From Bacteroidales bacterium (GTDB taxonomy: Bacteria > Bacteroidota > Bacteroidia > Bacteroidales > Muribaculaceae): DNA of 27,406 bases. Positions 1 to 6,733 of this stretch are shown piece after piece. The translations under genes were made by a program, and so were the position numbers. Numbering within the stretch: the first letter of the stretch is position 1; the number at the start of each line of letters is the position of its first letter. The notes below the pieces were generated by a model. That model was given only the letters and a program-made list of their open reading frames with translations, had not been told where the DNA came from and ran no database searches. The DNA lies in the NCBI GenBank assembly GCA_900769345.1, contig CAAGGJ010000023.1:1-27406 (forward strand), given 5' to 3'.

Positions 1-1
1 C

Positions 2-43
2 GACAAGTTCACTCCTATCACTCCCGAAATGCTCTTCCATTAA
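2..43 (+). CDS. C-terminal end of an unidentified protein (partial)
   Basis: An open frame enters from the left edge, reads DKFTPITPEMLFH and stops at TAA (41-43). A strong terminator hairpin follows at once, which supports a real gene end. Thirteen residues are too few to name a family. Confidence 0.55.
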   Translation, partial: DKFTPITPEMLFH

Positions 44-66
44 TCGAAACACATAATCCTTACCTG

Positions 67-108
67 AGCGGGGGCACCAATCATCGGTTGGTGCTCCCGC
101 TTTGATTA
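67..108 (+). terminator. Rho-independent terminator of the upstream partial gene
   Basis: A 14-bp stem pairs 67-80 with 88-101, with a single G-U pair (73 with 95) and a 7-base loop (81-87). The stem is GC-rich at its base and is followed by TTTGATTATTTT. It lies 23 bases after the stop of the partial gene. Confidence 0.8.
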
Positions 109-144
109 TTTTCCATAGTGAAGTGCCGATAATAGTAATATTTG

Positions 145-176
145 TTGCCTTATTTGGCTCTTTTACATTATATTTG
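145..176 (+). promoter_or_regulatory. Bacteroidota-type promoter of the oxidoreductase operon
   Basis: A -7 element TATATTTG (169-176) matches TAnnTTTG. The best-placed -33 element is TTG at 145-147, 21 bases upstream. Transcription would begin near 182, leaving a leader of about 60 bases before the ATG at 241. The -33 element is weak, so the call rests mainly on the -7 box. Confidence 0.45.
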
Positions 177-240
177 TAGAGCCTCTACTCTCACCACGCA
201 AAACTACATCTACATCAACTCTTATAAAAGACAAATAGAA

Positions 241-1233
241 ATGACACAGAAAGTACGGTTTGGCATCATCGGCACTAATTTTATTACCGATTGGGTTATT
301 GCCGGAGCAAAGGAAGACCCGCGATTCGAACTCACAGCCGTGTGCTCACGCACCGAGGAACGCGCTCGCGAATTTGCTGCGAAGCACTCAATTCCTCTCA
401 CCTTCACCTCGCTCGAGGAGATGGCAAAAAGTGATGCCATCGACGCCGTCTACATAGCAACACCCAACTACACCCATGCGCCTTATAGCATTATATGCAT
501 GAATCACGGCAAGCATGTGCTTTGCGAAAAGCCCTTGGCATCGAACGCCCGCGAGGTGCAAAGCATGATAGAAGCCGCTGAGCGCAACGGCGTGGCTCTG
601 ATGGAAGCCATGATAGCCACATTGAACCCCAATTTCGACATTATAAGCCGACACATAGCCGATGTGGGCACCGTACGACGCTACTTTGGCAGTTATTGCC
701 AATATTCATCGCGCTACGACAAATTTAAGCAAGGCATAGTGCTCAACGCATTTCGCCGCGAACTCTCCAACGGCGCCATAATGGACATAGGTGTCTACAC
801 CATCTATCCTATGGTGGCACTTTTCGGCAAGCCCGAGAGTATAACGGCTCAAGGCACTCTGCTGAGCACCGGCGTAGATGGTCAGGGCACAGTTACGTTC
901 CGCTATCCGGGCATGGAGGCTTCGGTGGCATTCTCCAAGATAGCCGATTCGTATCTGCCGGGCATAATCGACGGCGAAAAGGCATCGTTGGTGATCGACA
1001 AGATACAGACTCCCGAGAGCGTGGTGCTGCGCAACAGGCAAGGCAGCAGCGAACTGGGCGTGAAATTCGACCACGATATATACTATTACGAAGTGGCTGA
1101 GTTTATCGACCTTATCGTCAACCACAAGCAGCAGAGCGCGATCAATTCATGGGCTACGAGCCTCGCCACAATAGAGATAATCGACGAAATACGCCGGCAG
1201 ATGGGCGTGGTGTTCCCTGCCGATAATCAATAA
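241..1233 (+). CDS. Gfo/Idh/MocA family NAD(P)-dependent oxidoreductase
   Basis: A 330-residue protein of the glucose-fructose oxidoreductase / inositol dehydrogenase family, cytosolic enzymes that oxidise or reduce sugars, sugar alcohols or related ring compounds using a nucleotide cofactor. The Rossmann fold starts at once (GIIGTN, residues 8-13), the family motif CEKPLA is at about 95-100, and the C-terminal half has the usual MDIGVY segment followed by a long sheet region. The length is typical. The frame stays open upstream to 142, but that part would overlap the promoter box at 169-176, so I chose the ATG at 241, where homology to the fold begins. A secreted hydrolase gene follows after 27 bases, so the two are probably co-transcribed. 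The substrate cannot be told from sequence. Confidence 0.9.
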   Translation: MTQKVRFGIIGTNFITDWVIAGAKEDPRFELTAVCSRTEERAREFAAKHSIPLTFTSLEEMAKSDAIDAVYIATPNYTHAPYSIICMNHGKHVLCEKPLASNAREVQSMIEAAERNGVALMEAMIATLNPNFDIISRHIADVGTVRRYFGSYCQYSSRYDKFKQGIVLNAFRRELSNGAIMDIGVYTIYPMVALFGKPESITAQGTLLSTGVDGQGTVTFRYPGMEASVAFSKIADSYLPGIIDGEKASLVIDKIQTPESVVLRNRQGSSELGVKFDHDIYYYEVAEFIDLIVNHKQQSAINSWATSLATIEIIDEIRRQMGVVFPADNQ

Positions 1234-1260
1234 TCACATATATCATCACAGAAAATAATT

Positions 1261-2253
1261 ATGACTCTACTGCGCAAAGCATTGCTGATGATAGTGGTGG
1301 CAATAATGGCCACCGCAGCATCGGCACAAACGCTCGACTATAACGATGCCGACCTCTGGTGGGCAAAAGACAGCATAGCGAAGCACGATATCGACGTATT
1401 CTATGTACTGCCCACCTGTGTAGGTGCATGGACCGACGCCGGCGGCACTGCTCACTTCAACGCCGATGCCTACAACGCCAAGCATCGCAAAGCATGGATT
1501 CTATCGTGCCTTCTTGCAAAAGACATCTTCGGCAACGGCACCAACCTCTATCTGCCCTACTACAGACAGACGACCTTTGGCAGTCCGTCGGCATCTGCGC
1601 AAGCCGATAGCATTCGCGCCATAGCGCGAGGCGATGTGCTTGCCGCATTTGAACACTATATGAAGCACTACAACCACGGCCGCCGCTTTATTCTTGCCGG
1701 ATTCAGCCAAGGCGCTTGTCTGCTGGTGGATATAGTGAAAAGTCTCGACAGCGAAGCACTCAGCCGTATGGTGGCAGCCTATGCCGTGGGCGGCAATGTC
1801 ACTCGCAACGACCTCCGACACCCCAATGTGAAAGCAGCTCGCGGCGCCACCGACACCGGCGTGATAGTGTGCTTCAACTCATGGACTAAGATGAGCGGCA
1901 AAAAGCCCCGCAATGTGCTCTTCCCCGACAATGTGGTGTGCATCAACCCCATCACATGGAGCAACTCGAGCCGCCGTGCCATACTTTTGCCAGCAGGAAG
2001 CACTGCCAAGGCGCATAACCCGAATTTTCCCTACGGTACGGCAGTGGTGCCCGCCGTCGATGGCACGGCAGTAACCGTGGCGGTGGATAAGAGCAACCAC
2101 ATGCTTATGGTGGACGGAATAGACCCTAAAGTGTACTCACTGCCCAAGATGAGCAACTACTTTCCGCTCGGCAGTCTACACTTGCAAGAACTCTTTTTCT
2201 ACGCCGATGCCCTGCGCAATAATGTGAAAGTGCGCAGCCGAGCATCGGAATAA
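1261..2253 (+). CDS. Secreted DUF3089-family alpha/beta hydrolase
   Basis: A 330-residue protein with a clear signal peptide (hydrophobic residues 8-20, probable cleavage after ASA at 20-22), so it is likely periplasmic. The mature part resembles DUF3089 proteins, an alpha/beta hydrolase branch of unknown substrate: it has the early DVFYVLPT strand, and a nucleophile elbow GFSQGA with Ser149 as probable nucleophile. The segment SNHMLMVDG near the C-terminus could carry the catalytic His. It starts 27 bases after the oxidoreductase stop and probably shares its promoter. No terminator hairpin is visible between its stop and the MerR promoter. An esterase or lipase-like role is an inference from the fold. 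Confidence 0.8.
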   Translation: MTLLRKALLMIVVAIMATAASAQTLDYNDADLWWAKDSIAKHDIDVFYVLPTCVGAWTDAGGTAHFNADAYNAKHRKAWILSCLLAKDIFGNGTNLYLPYYRQTTFGSPSASAQADSIRAIARGDVLAAFEHYMKHYNHGRRFILAGFSQGACLLVDIVKSLDSEALSRMVAAYAVGGNVTRNDLRHPNVKAARGATDTGVIVCFNSWTKMSGKKPRNVLFPDNVVCINPITWSNSSRRAILLPAGSTAKAHNPNFPYGTAVVPAVDGTAVTVAVDKSNHMLMVDGIDPKVYSLPKMSNYFPLGSLHLQELFFYADALRNNVKVRSRASE

Positions 2254-2264
2254 CGACTTTAAAA

Positions 2265-2286
2265 TGTTAAAATAGTGTTAAAATAG
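2265..2286 (+). repeat. Two tandem copies of an 11-base unit TGTTAAAATAG
   Basis: TGTTAAAATAG occurs twice head to tail (2265-2275 and 2276-2286), ending ten bases before the -33/-35 element of the MerR gene. The 11-base period is about one helical turn, so both copies face the same side of the DNA. It could be an upstream activator site or just an AT-rich duplication. Confidence 0.55.
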
Positions 2287-2296
2287 CAAATATCTC

Positions 2297-2329
2297 TTGA
2301 CTCGTCCCTTAGGTAAGGCTATAACTTCG
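2297..2329 (+). promoter_or_regulatory. MerR-type promoter/operator before the regulator gene
   Basis: TTGACT (2297-2302) and TAACTT (2322-2327) are 19 bases apart, the stretched spacing typical of MerR-activated promoters. Between them lies a perfect dyad, CCTTA-GG-TAAGG (2307-2318). The downstream element also reads TAACTTCG (2322-2329), close to the Bacteroidota -7 box TAnnTTTG, with TTG 22 bases upstream. The regulator starts at 2375, so autoregulation is the simplest reading. Confidence 0.6.
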
Positions 2330-2374
2330 CAGACGTGATAAATACCTTTTGCGCAAATCAACTTTATTACAGCA

Positions 2375-3193
2375 ATGAACAAGAAGTATAAAATCGGAGA
2401 ATTTTCGAAGCTCTGCCGAGTTACGGTAAAGACACTGAGGCACTACGAGGAACAAGGGCTGCTGCTCCCCGAAGAGATAGATTGCTGCACCGGCTATCGC
2501 TACTACACTTTGGGACAAGCAGTGCGCCTCAACAGAATACTGCACCTCAAGCAGCTCGGGCTCTCGCTCGAAGAGATAGGCAATGTGCTTAACAGCCCGT
2601 CGGGGATGCCCGACATAGGCACCCTGGTGCAGAAAATAGAGCATTGCAGCGCCGAAATAGAGCGCCTCAACAGTCAGCTGAGCCAACTCAAGAGTCTGCT
2701 CGAAATCTCCACAAACGCTAAAAACATGAACGAATTTAAAATCAAACGCATCGCGGCACGCAAAGTGGCAAGCCACCGCCGCGTAATCGAATCGTACGAC
2801 ATTCTGGGTATGCTGTGCGTGAATGTAATCGGCCCTGAAATGATGCGCTTGGGCTGCACCTGCCCCGAACCGCAATATTGCTACACCATAGAGCACGACA
2901 CCGAGCATAAAGATCACGACATAGATGTGGAATATTGCGAAGCCGTGGGCGAATTGCTCCCCGACACCCCTATCCTACACTTCTACGAAGCACCTGCCAT
3001 ACCAAAGGCTCTCTGCTACGACCATTACGGACCATACACCACTTTCTCCGACTCAATGGCTAAAGTGTTACGATACATCGAGGAAGAGGGCCTTCAGATT
3101 ATCGATTACCCTCGATTCTCATACATCGACGGTCCTTGGAACAAAGAAGACGAAGCCGAATGGCGCACCGAAATACAAGTGCCGGTGAAGTAA
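2375..3193 (+). CDS. MerR-family regulator with GyrI-like effector domain
   Basis: A 272-residue transcription factor. Residues 5-75 are a MerR winged helix-turn-helix (YKIGEFSKLCRVTVKTLRHY), then YRYYT in the wing and helices that lead to the dimer coiled coil at about 80-115. The remaining residues, from about 119, fit a GyrI-like / AraC effector-binding domain as in BmrR and BltR-type regulators, which usually bind small hydrophobic or cationic drugs. There is no metal-binding Cys pattern of the CueR or ZntR kind. An operator-like promoter precedes the gene, and no efflux pump adjoins it, so its targets are probably itself and unlinked genes. It ends at a hairpin at 3224-3262. Confidence 0.9.
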   Translation: MNKKYKIGEFSKLCRVTVKTLRHYEEQGLLLPEEIDCCTGYRYYTLGQAVRLNRILHLKQLGLSLEEIGNVLNSPSGMPDIGTLVQKIEHCSAEIERLNSQLSQLKSLLEISTNAKNMNEFKIKRIAARKVASHRRVIESYDILGMLCVNVIGPEMMRLGCTCPEPQYCYTIEHDTEHKDHDIDVEYCEAVGELLPDTPILHFYEAPAIPKALCYDHYGPYTTFSDSMAKVLRYIEEEGLQIIDYPRFSYIDGPWNKEDEAEWRTEIQVPVK

Positions 3194-3223
3194 CGCCATC
3201 TCACTCTCCCTAAAGCACCATCG

Positions 3224-3262
3224 AGGCACGCTGCAAGAGCATTTTGAACTCACAGCGTGCCT
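3224..3262 (+). terminator. Terminator after the MerR-type regulator
   Basis: A perfect 10-bp stem pairs 3224-3233 with 3253-3262 around a 19-base loop. It begins 31 bases after the stop codon. The downstream T content is modest (TTGCTTGCATTTT), so efficiency is uncertain. Confidence 0.55.
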
Positions 3263-3266
3263 TTGC

Positions 3267-3297
3267 TTGCATTTTAGCTCGATTATTTGTAACTTTG
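3267..3297 (+). promoter_or_regulatory. Promoter of the GH16 lipoprotein gene
   Basis: TTG (3267-3269), 20 bases, then TAACTTTG (3290-3297) fits the Bacteroidota -33/-7 consensus. Transcription should begin near 3303, about 33 bases before the ATG at 3336. This also argues against the in-frame ATG at 3267, which lies within the promoter. Confidence 0.7.
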
Positions 3298-3335
3298 AAA
3301 TAGATTCGATAACCAATATAACCAATAGTAATATT

Positions 3336-4139
3336 ATGACAAACCCAAGCATCTACCCACACATTACAGCATTACTCACAGCCATAGTTGTGCTCTGCTC
3401 GTGCAGTAGGAAATCGGGCTGGCAACTTGTATGGCAGGACGAATTCAACGGCAACACAATCGATTACACCACTTGGAGCCACTGCGACCGCGGCAAAGCC
3501 GACTGGGCAAACACTCAGACCGACGACCCGCGCTGCTACGAGATGCGCAACGGCTGCCTGGTGCTCAAGGGCATAGTGAACGATAACCTTGAAGCCGACA
3601 CGGCACACTATCTCACCGGCGGCATTTGGAGCAAGGGCAAACATGCTTTCGACTGTGGTCGCATAGAGGTGCGCGCCAAGTTGCAAGCCGCACGAGGTGC
3701 ATGGCCGGCTATATGGCTCCTGCCCTACGACACCGAAAAATATCGCTGGCCTTATGGCGGCGAAATCGACATTATGGAGCGCCTCAACCACGACACCATT
3801 GCCTATCAGACCGTTCACAGCTATTACACGCTCAATCTGAAGATGGACAACGAGCCGCCCCACTACACCACAGGCGCCATTCGCCCCGACGATTTCAACG
3901 TCTACGGCGTGGATATTATGCCCGACAGCCTCGTATTTCACATCAATGGCAAGCGAACATTTGCCTATCCGCGCATCGAGACCGACAAGCAAGGACAATA
4001 TCCATTCCACATTCCGCAATATCTGCTCATCGACATGCAGTTGGGCGGTAGCTGGGTAGGTCCGGTCGACCCCAAAGAGCTACCTGTGGAGATGGAAATC
4101 GACTGGGTAAGACATTATCAATATAAAGGGAAGAAATAA
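3336..4139 (+). CDS. Lipoprotein glycoside hydrolase family 16 (beta-glucanase-like)
   Basis: A 267-residue lipoprotein expected to cut beta-1,3 or mixed-linked beta-glucans by a retaining mechanism. The signal peptide ends in a lipobox with Cys23 (LCSC), so the enzyme is membrane-anchored. The catalytic signature GGEIDIMERL is complete: Glu143 as nucleophile, Asp145, and Glu148 as acid/base. Other GH16 marks are WQDEFNG near the start, GRIEVRAKL at about 109-116, the AWPAIWLLP strand, and IDWVRHYQY at the end. The length fits a bare catalytic domain with no carbohydrate-binding module. The nearest relatives should be laminarinase/licheninase-type members, but exact specificity is not readable. 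It has its own promoter and terminator and is not in an operon with Sus genes. Confidence 0.92.
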   Translation: MTNPSIYPHITALLTAIVVLCSCSRKSGWQLVWQDEFNGNTIDYTTWSHCDRGKADWANTQTDDPRCYEMRNGCLVLKGIVNDNLEADTAHYLTGGIWSKGKHAFDCGRIEVRAKLQAARGAWPAIWLLPYDTEKYRWPYGGEIDIMERLNHDTIAYQTVHSYYTLNLKMDNEPPHYTTGAIRPDDFNVYGVDIMPDSLVFHINGKRTFAYPRIETDKQGQYPFHIPQYLLIDMQLGGSWVGPVDPKELPVEMEIDWVRHYQYKGKK

Positions 4140-4156
4140 GGCTTAAATAGCCCAAA

Positions 4157-4978
4157 TCACTCATCATCAGGCTGAAAATGTAGCACATTTTCGGCCTGAT
4201 AAGTTTTTAGGCTGTTGATAGGTGCGAGATTGGGTGCTATGTCCACATCTATTCCGGCTCGACGCGCCTGCGATATCTGATGTCGACGCGCAATGGCATA
4301 ACGCACACCGTCTTTCACAAAATTGGCACCGGTCTGATGAAACGAAAACGGCACACCGGCATCGATGCACTGACGGCGCACATCGAGCACCCACTCATAG
4401 CGACATTCGCGAGCCTCAGAGCCCGATTCGCCGCTCACCGACACCTCCTCGATGCCGGCATCGAGCCACGGCGAGAGGTCAACAGCCTCGAGCATCGGCG
4501 CCACGATAATGGATTTATGTTTTATGGGCAGATTTTTGAAAATGGGAAGGCGACAATCAGCCATTGCTTGGTTTTCCACAGTGCAACCCACTATCACATT
4601 GTCGTAGCCTTCGCCCCAATCGGGCGGCAGACACTCGGCAAAACGATGTATGCGCTTGGTGAAGAAATAGAACATGCAGTCGCTACGCAAGCGCATCATA
4701 CGCCAACACTCACTGCGCCACTCGTCGGCAGCATCGAGCAGAAAATCGCTTGTAAAGCAAGTGAAAACTATGCTGCCCGATGGAATCTTATAACTCTTGT
4801 CGCGACGATGCTTAATCGGAAGATTGAAAGCAGCGGTTTTGCGCACCACATCGCTCCCGACATCGCTCCCATACATGGCATCTTGCCTATATACGTAGCA
4901 ATAGCGGCATCCCGGGCTAATCTTGGTGCAACCATGCCACGGATTCCAACCGATGTATGACGTATCAAATTCCTCCAT
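4157..4978 (-). CDS. DUF5131 / phage Gp37-Gp68-type three-Cys protein (radical SAM-like)
   Basis: A 273-residue protein beginning MEEFDTSYIGWNPWHGC, the hallmark start of the DUF5131 (Gp37/Gp68) family known from phages and bacterial accessory regions. Cys17, Cys24 and Cys27 form a C-X6-C-X2-C cluster, which suggests an iron-sulfur site like that of radical SAM enzymes, though not the classic CX3CX2C spacing. Later family-like segments are FTCFTSDFLL, FYFFTKR, NVIVGCTVEN and VSGESG. The reaction is unknown. Some family members sit beside a 'three-Cys-motif partner' gene; none is seen here. The final 15 or so codons also encode the terminator hairpin of the convergent GH16 gene. No upstream in-frame start is available, so the ATG at 4978 is firm. 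Confidence 0.85.
   Translation of the reverse strand: MEEFDTSYIGWNPWHGCTKISPGCRYCYVYRQDAMYGSDVGSDVVRKTAAFNLPIKHRRDKSYKIPSGSIVFTCFTSDFLLDAADEWRSECWRMMRLRSDCMFYFFTKRIHRFAECLPPDWGEGYDNVIVGCTVENQAMADCRLPIFKNLPIKHKSIIVAPMLEAVDLSPWLDAGIEEVSVSGESGSEARECRYEWVLDVRRQCIDAGVPFSFHQTGANFVKDGVRYAIARRHQISQARRAGIDVDIAPNLAPINSLKTYQAENVLHFQPDDE
4166..4207 (+). terminator. Terminator of the GH16 gene, located inside the opposing gene
   Basis: A 16-bp stem pairs 4166-4181 with 4185-4200 (one G-U pair, loop AGC) and is followed by AAGTTTTT on the plus strand. It starts 27 bases after the GH16 stop. It lies inside the last codons of the convergent DUF5131 gene, whose stop is at 4157-4159. Confidence 0.8.
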
Positions 4979-5281
4979 AACCGAGAGACAAAGTTACCAA
5001 ATAAGAGTGGAAAACAATAATATTTTCTACCAAAAACCACATGGGCTGATTTTGACACGGTTGATGTGATGTGATTTGGAACTCATTCGATTATTTCGGG
5101 TGCAAAAATATTTGGATGTTAAACTTACTGTTTTGTTGAACCGATTCACTATAATAACAAGTCTAACAGCCAGAAGGTAACATTGAACTATGTATTTACT
5201 TGAAAATTCAGTTTTGCAATCAATGAGAAAGCAGCAAACAATTCGAGTGCAGAAGATGTCACAGCGATGAGTGTATTTTTT
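4979..5281. other. Intergenic stretch between DUF5131 and Fic genes
   Basis: Apart from the DUF5131 promoter at its left end I see no gene, RNA or clear hairpin. The sequence is AT-rich. No convincing terminator follows the Fic stop codon at 5282, so read-through from Fic into DUF5131 is possible. Confidence 0.5.
4989..5017 (-). promoter_or_regulatory. Promoter of the DUF5131 gene, very close to its start codon
   Basis: On the minus strand, TTG (5017-5015), 18 bases, then TAACTTTG (4996-4989) fits the Bacteroidota consensus. Transcription would begin at about 4983-4985, only some 6 bases before the ATG at 4978, so the mRNA may be leaderless or nearly so. Confidence 0.5.
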
Positions 5282-6577
5282 CTATACCCTATTGCCGGCT
5301 GCAATATATGAGCCGTATTTAATAAGCAGATTTGATAAAGGGAGGTCTCCTTTCTTGAATCGCTCAGCATCAAGAACCAACAATCTCTCACTCACAGATT
5401 TCTTTCCCTTGAACATTGCTTTAAGATACGGAATGCCATTCTCCTCTACGATGCTTACGTCAGTAAAGAACTGCGAAAGATCATCTGCATTATAGACGAT
5501 GGAATAACTTGGTCGCTTTGCCCCGGGTATATCTTCTATAAGGATATTTTTCGCAACCAAGTCCTGTATATCACGTATGGCGGTGTCCTTGGAGCATTTC
5601 GCCAGAGTAGCCCACGTCTTGGATGTTATCTTTGCCTCATAGCCGTCAAGAAACAGATTGAGCATCTGAGTTTGCCTTTCCGTCATTGGAACAGCAGAAA
5701 CTTTCTGCCAGAAAAAACTCTTGTTCAAGATGTCAGTGACGGTTGCGGCTGCCTCGTCAAGTGCATTCTCCAGTTTCTGCAGATACCACGTCAACCACTC
5801 AGTTATGTCACCATCGCCATGCTGCATCCGCTCCAGAATGTCGTAATAGTGATTCTTATCCTTATTAATCTGTGATGAGATATTGTAGAAGCGAAACTCA
5901 CTCTTTTCACCGCGTGCCAGAAGCATGTCGGAAAGGATGCGAGCCAAACGGCCATTGCCATCCTCAAAGGGATGAATGCTTACAAACCAGAAATGAGCGA
6001 TGGCAGAACGGATGACGCTACTCACAGGTTCTTCCTTGTCAAACCAAGTGAGGAACTTTTGCATCTCTTCTTCTACACGGTCAGGAGACGGTGCTATATA
6101 ATGAATTTTCTCACGCCCAAACATTCCGCTAACAATATGCTCCTCGTTTGTTCGGTACTGACCTACTTCTATATGGCTTCCTTCGCTATAACCCGAAGGA
6201 AAGAAAGCGGATTGCCAAGCGCACAACTTTTCCTTGCTGAGAGGCTGATTATAATTATGTACAGCTTCAAGCATAACACACACTATAGAATCAATATAGT
6301 GCGAAGGAGCACTATATTTTACATTCTCAATGCCCAACTTTCCGGCAATCGAAGAACGCACCTGATCCATGTTCAGTTGTATACCTTCAATCTCTGAAGA
6401 ATATACCACGTCACAGGTCAGATTCTCTGCCATTGCACGCAGTTTACTATCAAAGCCGAGCGAACTCAGCCGGCCATAAAGCATACCTTGCTTACGAAAA
6501 ACATTCTCCTGAAGAAGTATTATCTGTGTATCGTCCCAACGGAAGTCTGCCCAATTGTCTCTTTCATGTATATACAT
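5282..6577 (-). CDS. DUF4172-Fic family adenylyltransferase with winged helix
   Basis: A 431-residue Fic protein, a family that transfers AMP (or a related group) from a nucleotide to hydroxyl side chains of target proteins. The start MYIHERDNWADFRWD is typical of the DUF4172 N-terminal domain found in many Bacteroidota Fic proteins. An inhibitory helix motif S-x3-E-G (Ser60, Glu64, Gly65) marks a self-inhibited class II Fic protein. The catalytic loop HPFEDGNGRLAR is intact at residues 202-213, with His202 as base and Asp206/Glu205 near the metal. Residues from about 315 to 390 look like a winged helix (MTERQTQMLNLF, then a recognition-helix region), followed by a tail of about 45 residues. 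The intact active site argues against decay. Upstream inverted repeats could be bound by the winged helix. The target is unknown. Confidence 0.92.
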   Translation of the reverse strand: MYIHERDNWADFRWDDTQIILLQENVFRKQGMLYGRLSSLGFDSKLRAMAENLTCDVVYSSEIEGIQLNMDQVRSSIAGKLGIENVKYSAPSHYIDSIVCVMLEAVHNYNQPLSKEKLCAWQSAFFPSGYSEGSHIEVGQYRTNEEHIVSGMFGREKIHYIAPSPDRVEEEMQKFLTWFDKEEPVSSVIRSAIAHFWFVSIHPFEDGNGRLARILSDMLLARGEKSEFRFYNISSQINKDKNHYYDILERMQHGDGDITEWLTWYLQKLENALDEAAATVTDILNKSFFWQKVSAVPMTERQTQMLNLFLDGYEAKITSKTWATLAKCSKDTAIRDIQDLVAKNILIEDIPGAKRPSYSIVYNADDLSQFFTDVSIVEENGIPYLKAMFKGKKSVSERLLVLDAERFKKGDLPLSNLLIKYGSYIAAGNRV

Positions 6578-6594
6578 AACATATTCGTTCTTTG

Positions 6595-6716
6595 TGCGAC
6601 AAAGTTTTGTTCGTAACGTCGCAAATTATGCGACAAAAAATACTAATTAATCGTCGAACCTCCTAAAATAATCCAAAATAACGCACATTTTGCGACGATT
6701 TTACAGAATAATCGTC
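6595..6716. promoter_or_regulatory. Interlocking inverted repeats upstream of the Fic gene
   Basis: TGCGAC or its complement occurs four times: 6595-6600, 6618-6623 (as GTCGCA), 6629-6634 and 6691-6696. Copies two and three form a dyad with a 5-base spacer. A second element, AATCGTC, occurs at 6649-6655 and 6710-6716 and, as GACGATT, at 6694-6700; the last two form a dyad with a 9-base spacer. The two elements overlap at TGCGACGATT. All lie within 140 bases of the Fic start, so they are probable operators. Confidence 0.6.
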
Positions 6717-6733
6717 AAAAACTAAAAGTAAAT

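Noticed and set aside
142..240. Longer N-terminus for the Gfo/Idh protein
   Set aside because: The extra residues overlap the promoter -7 box (169-176) and do not fit the Rossmann start; ATG at 241 is preferred.
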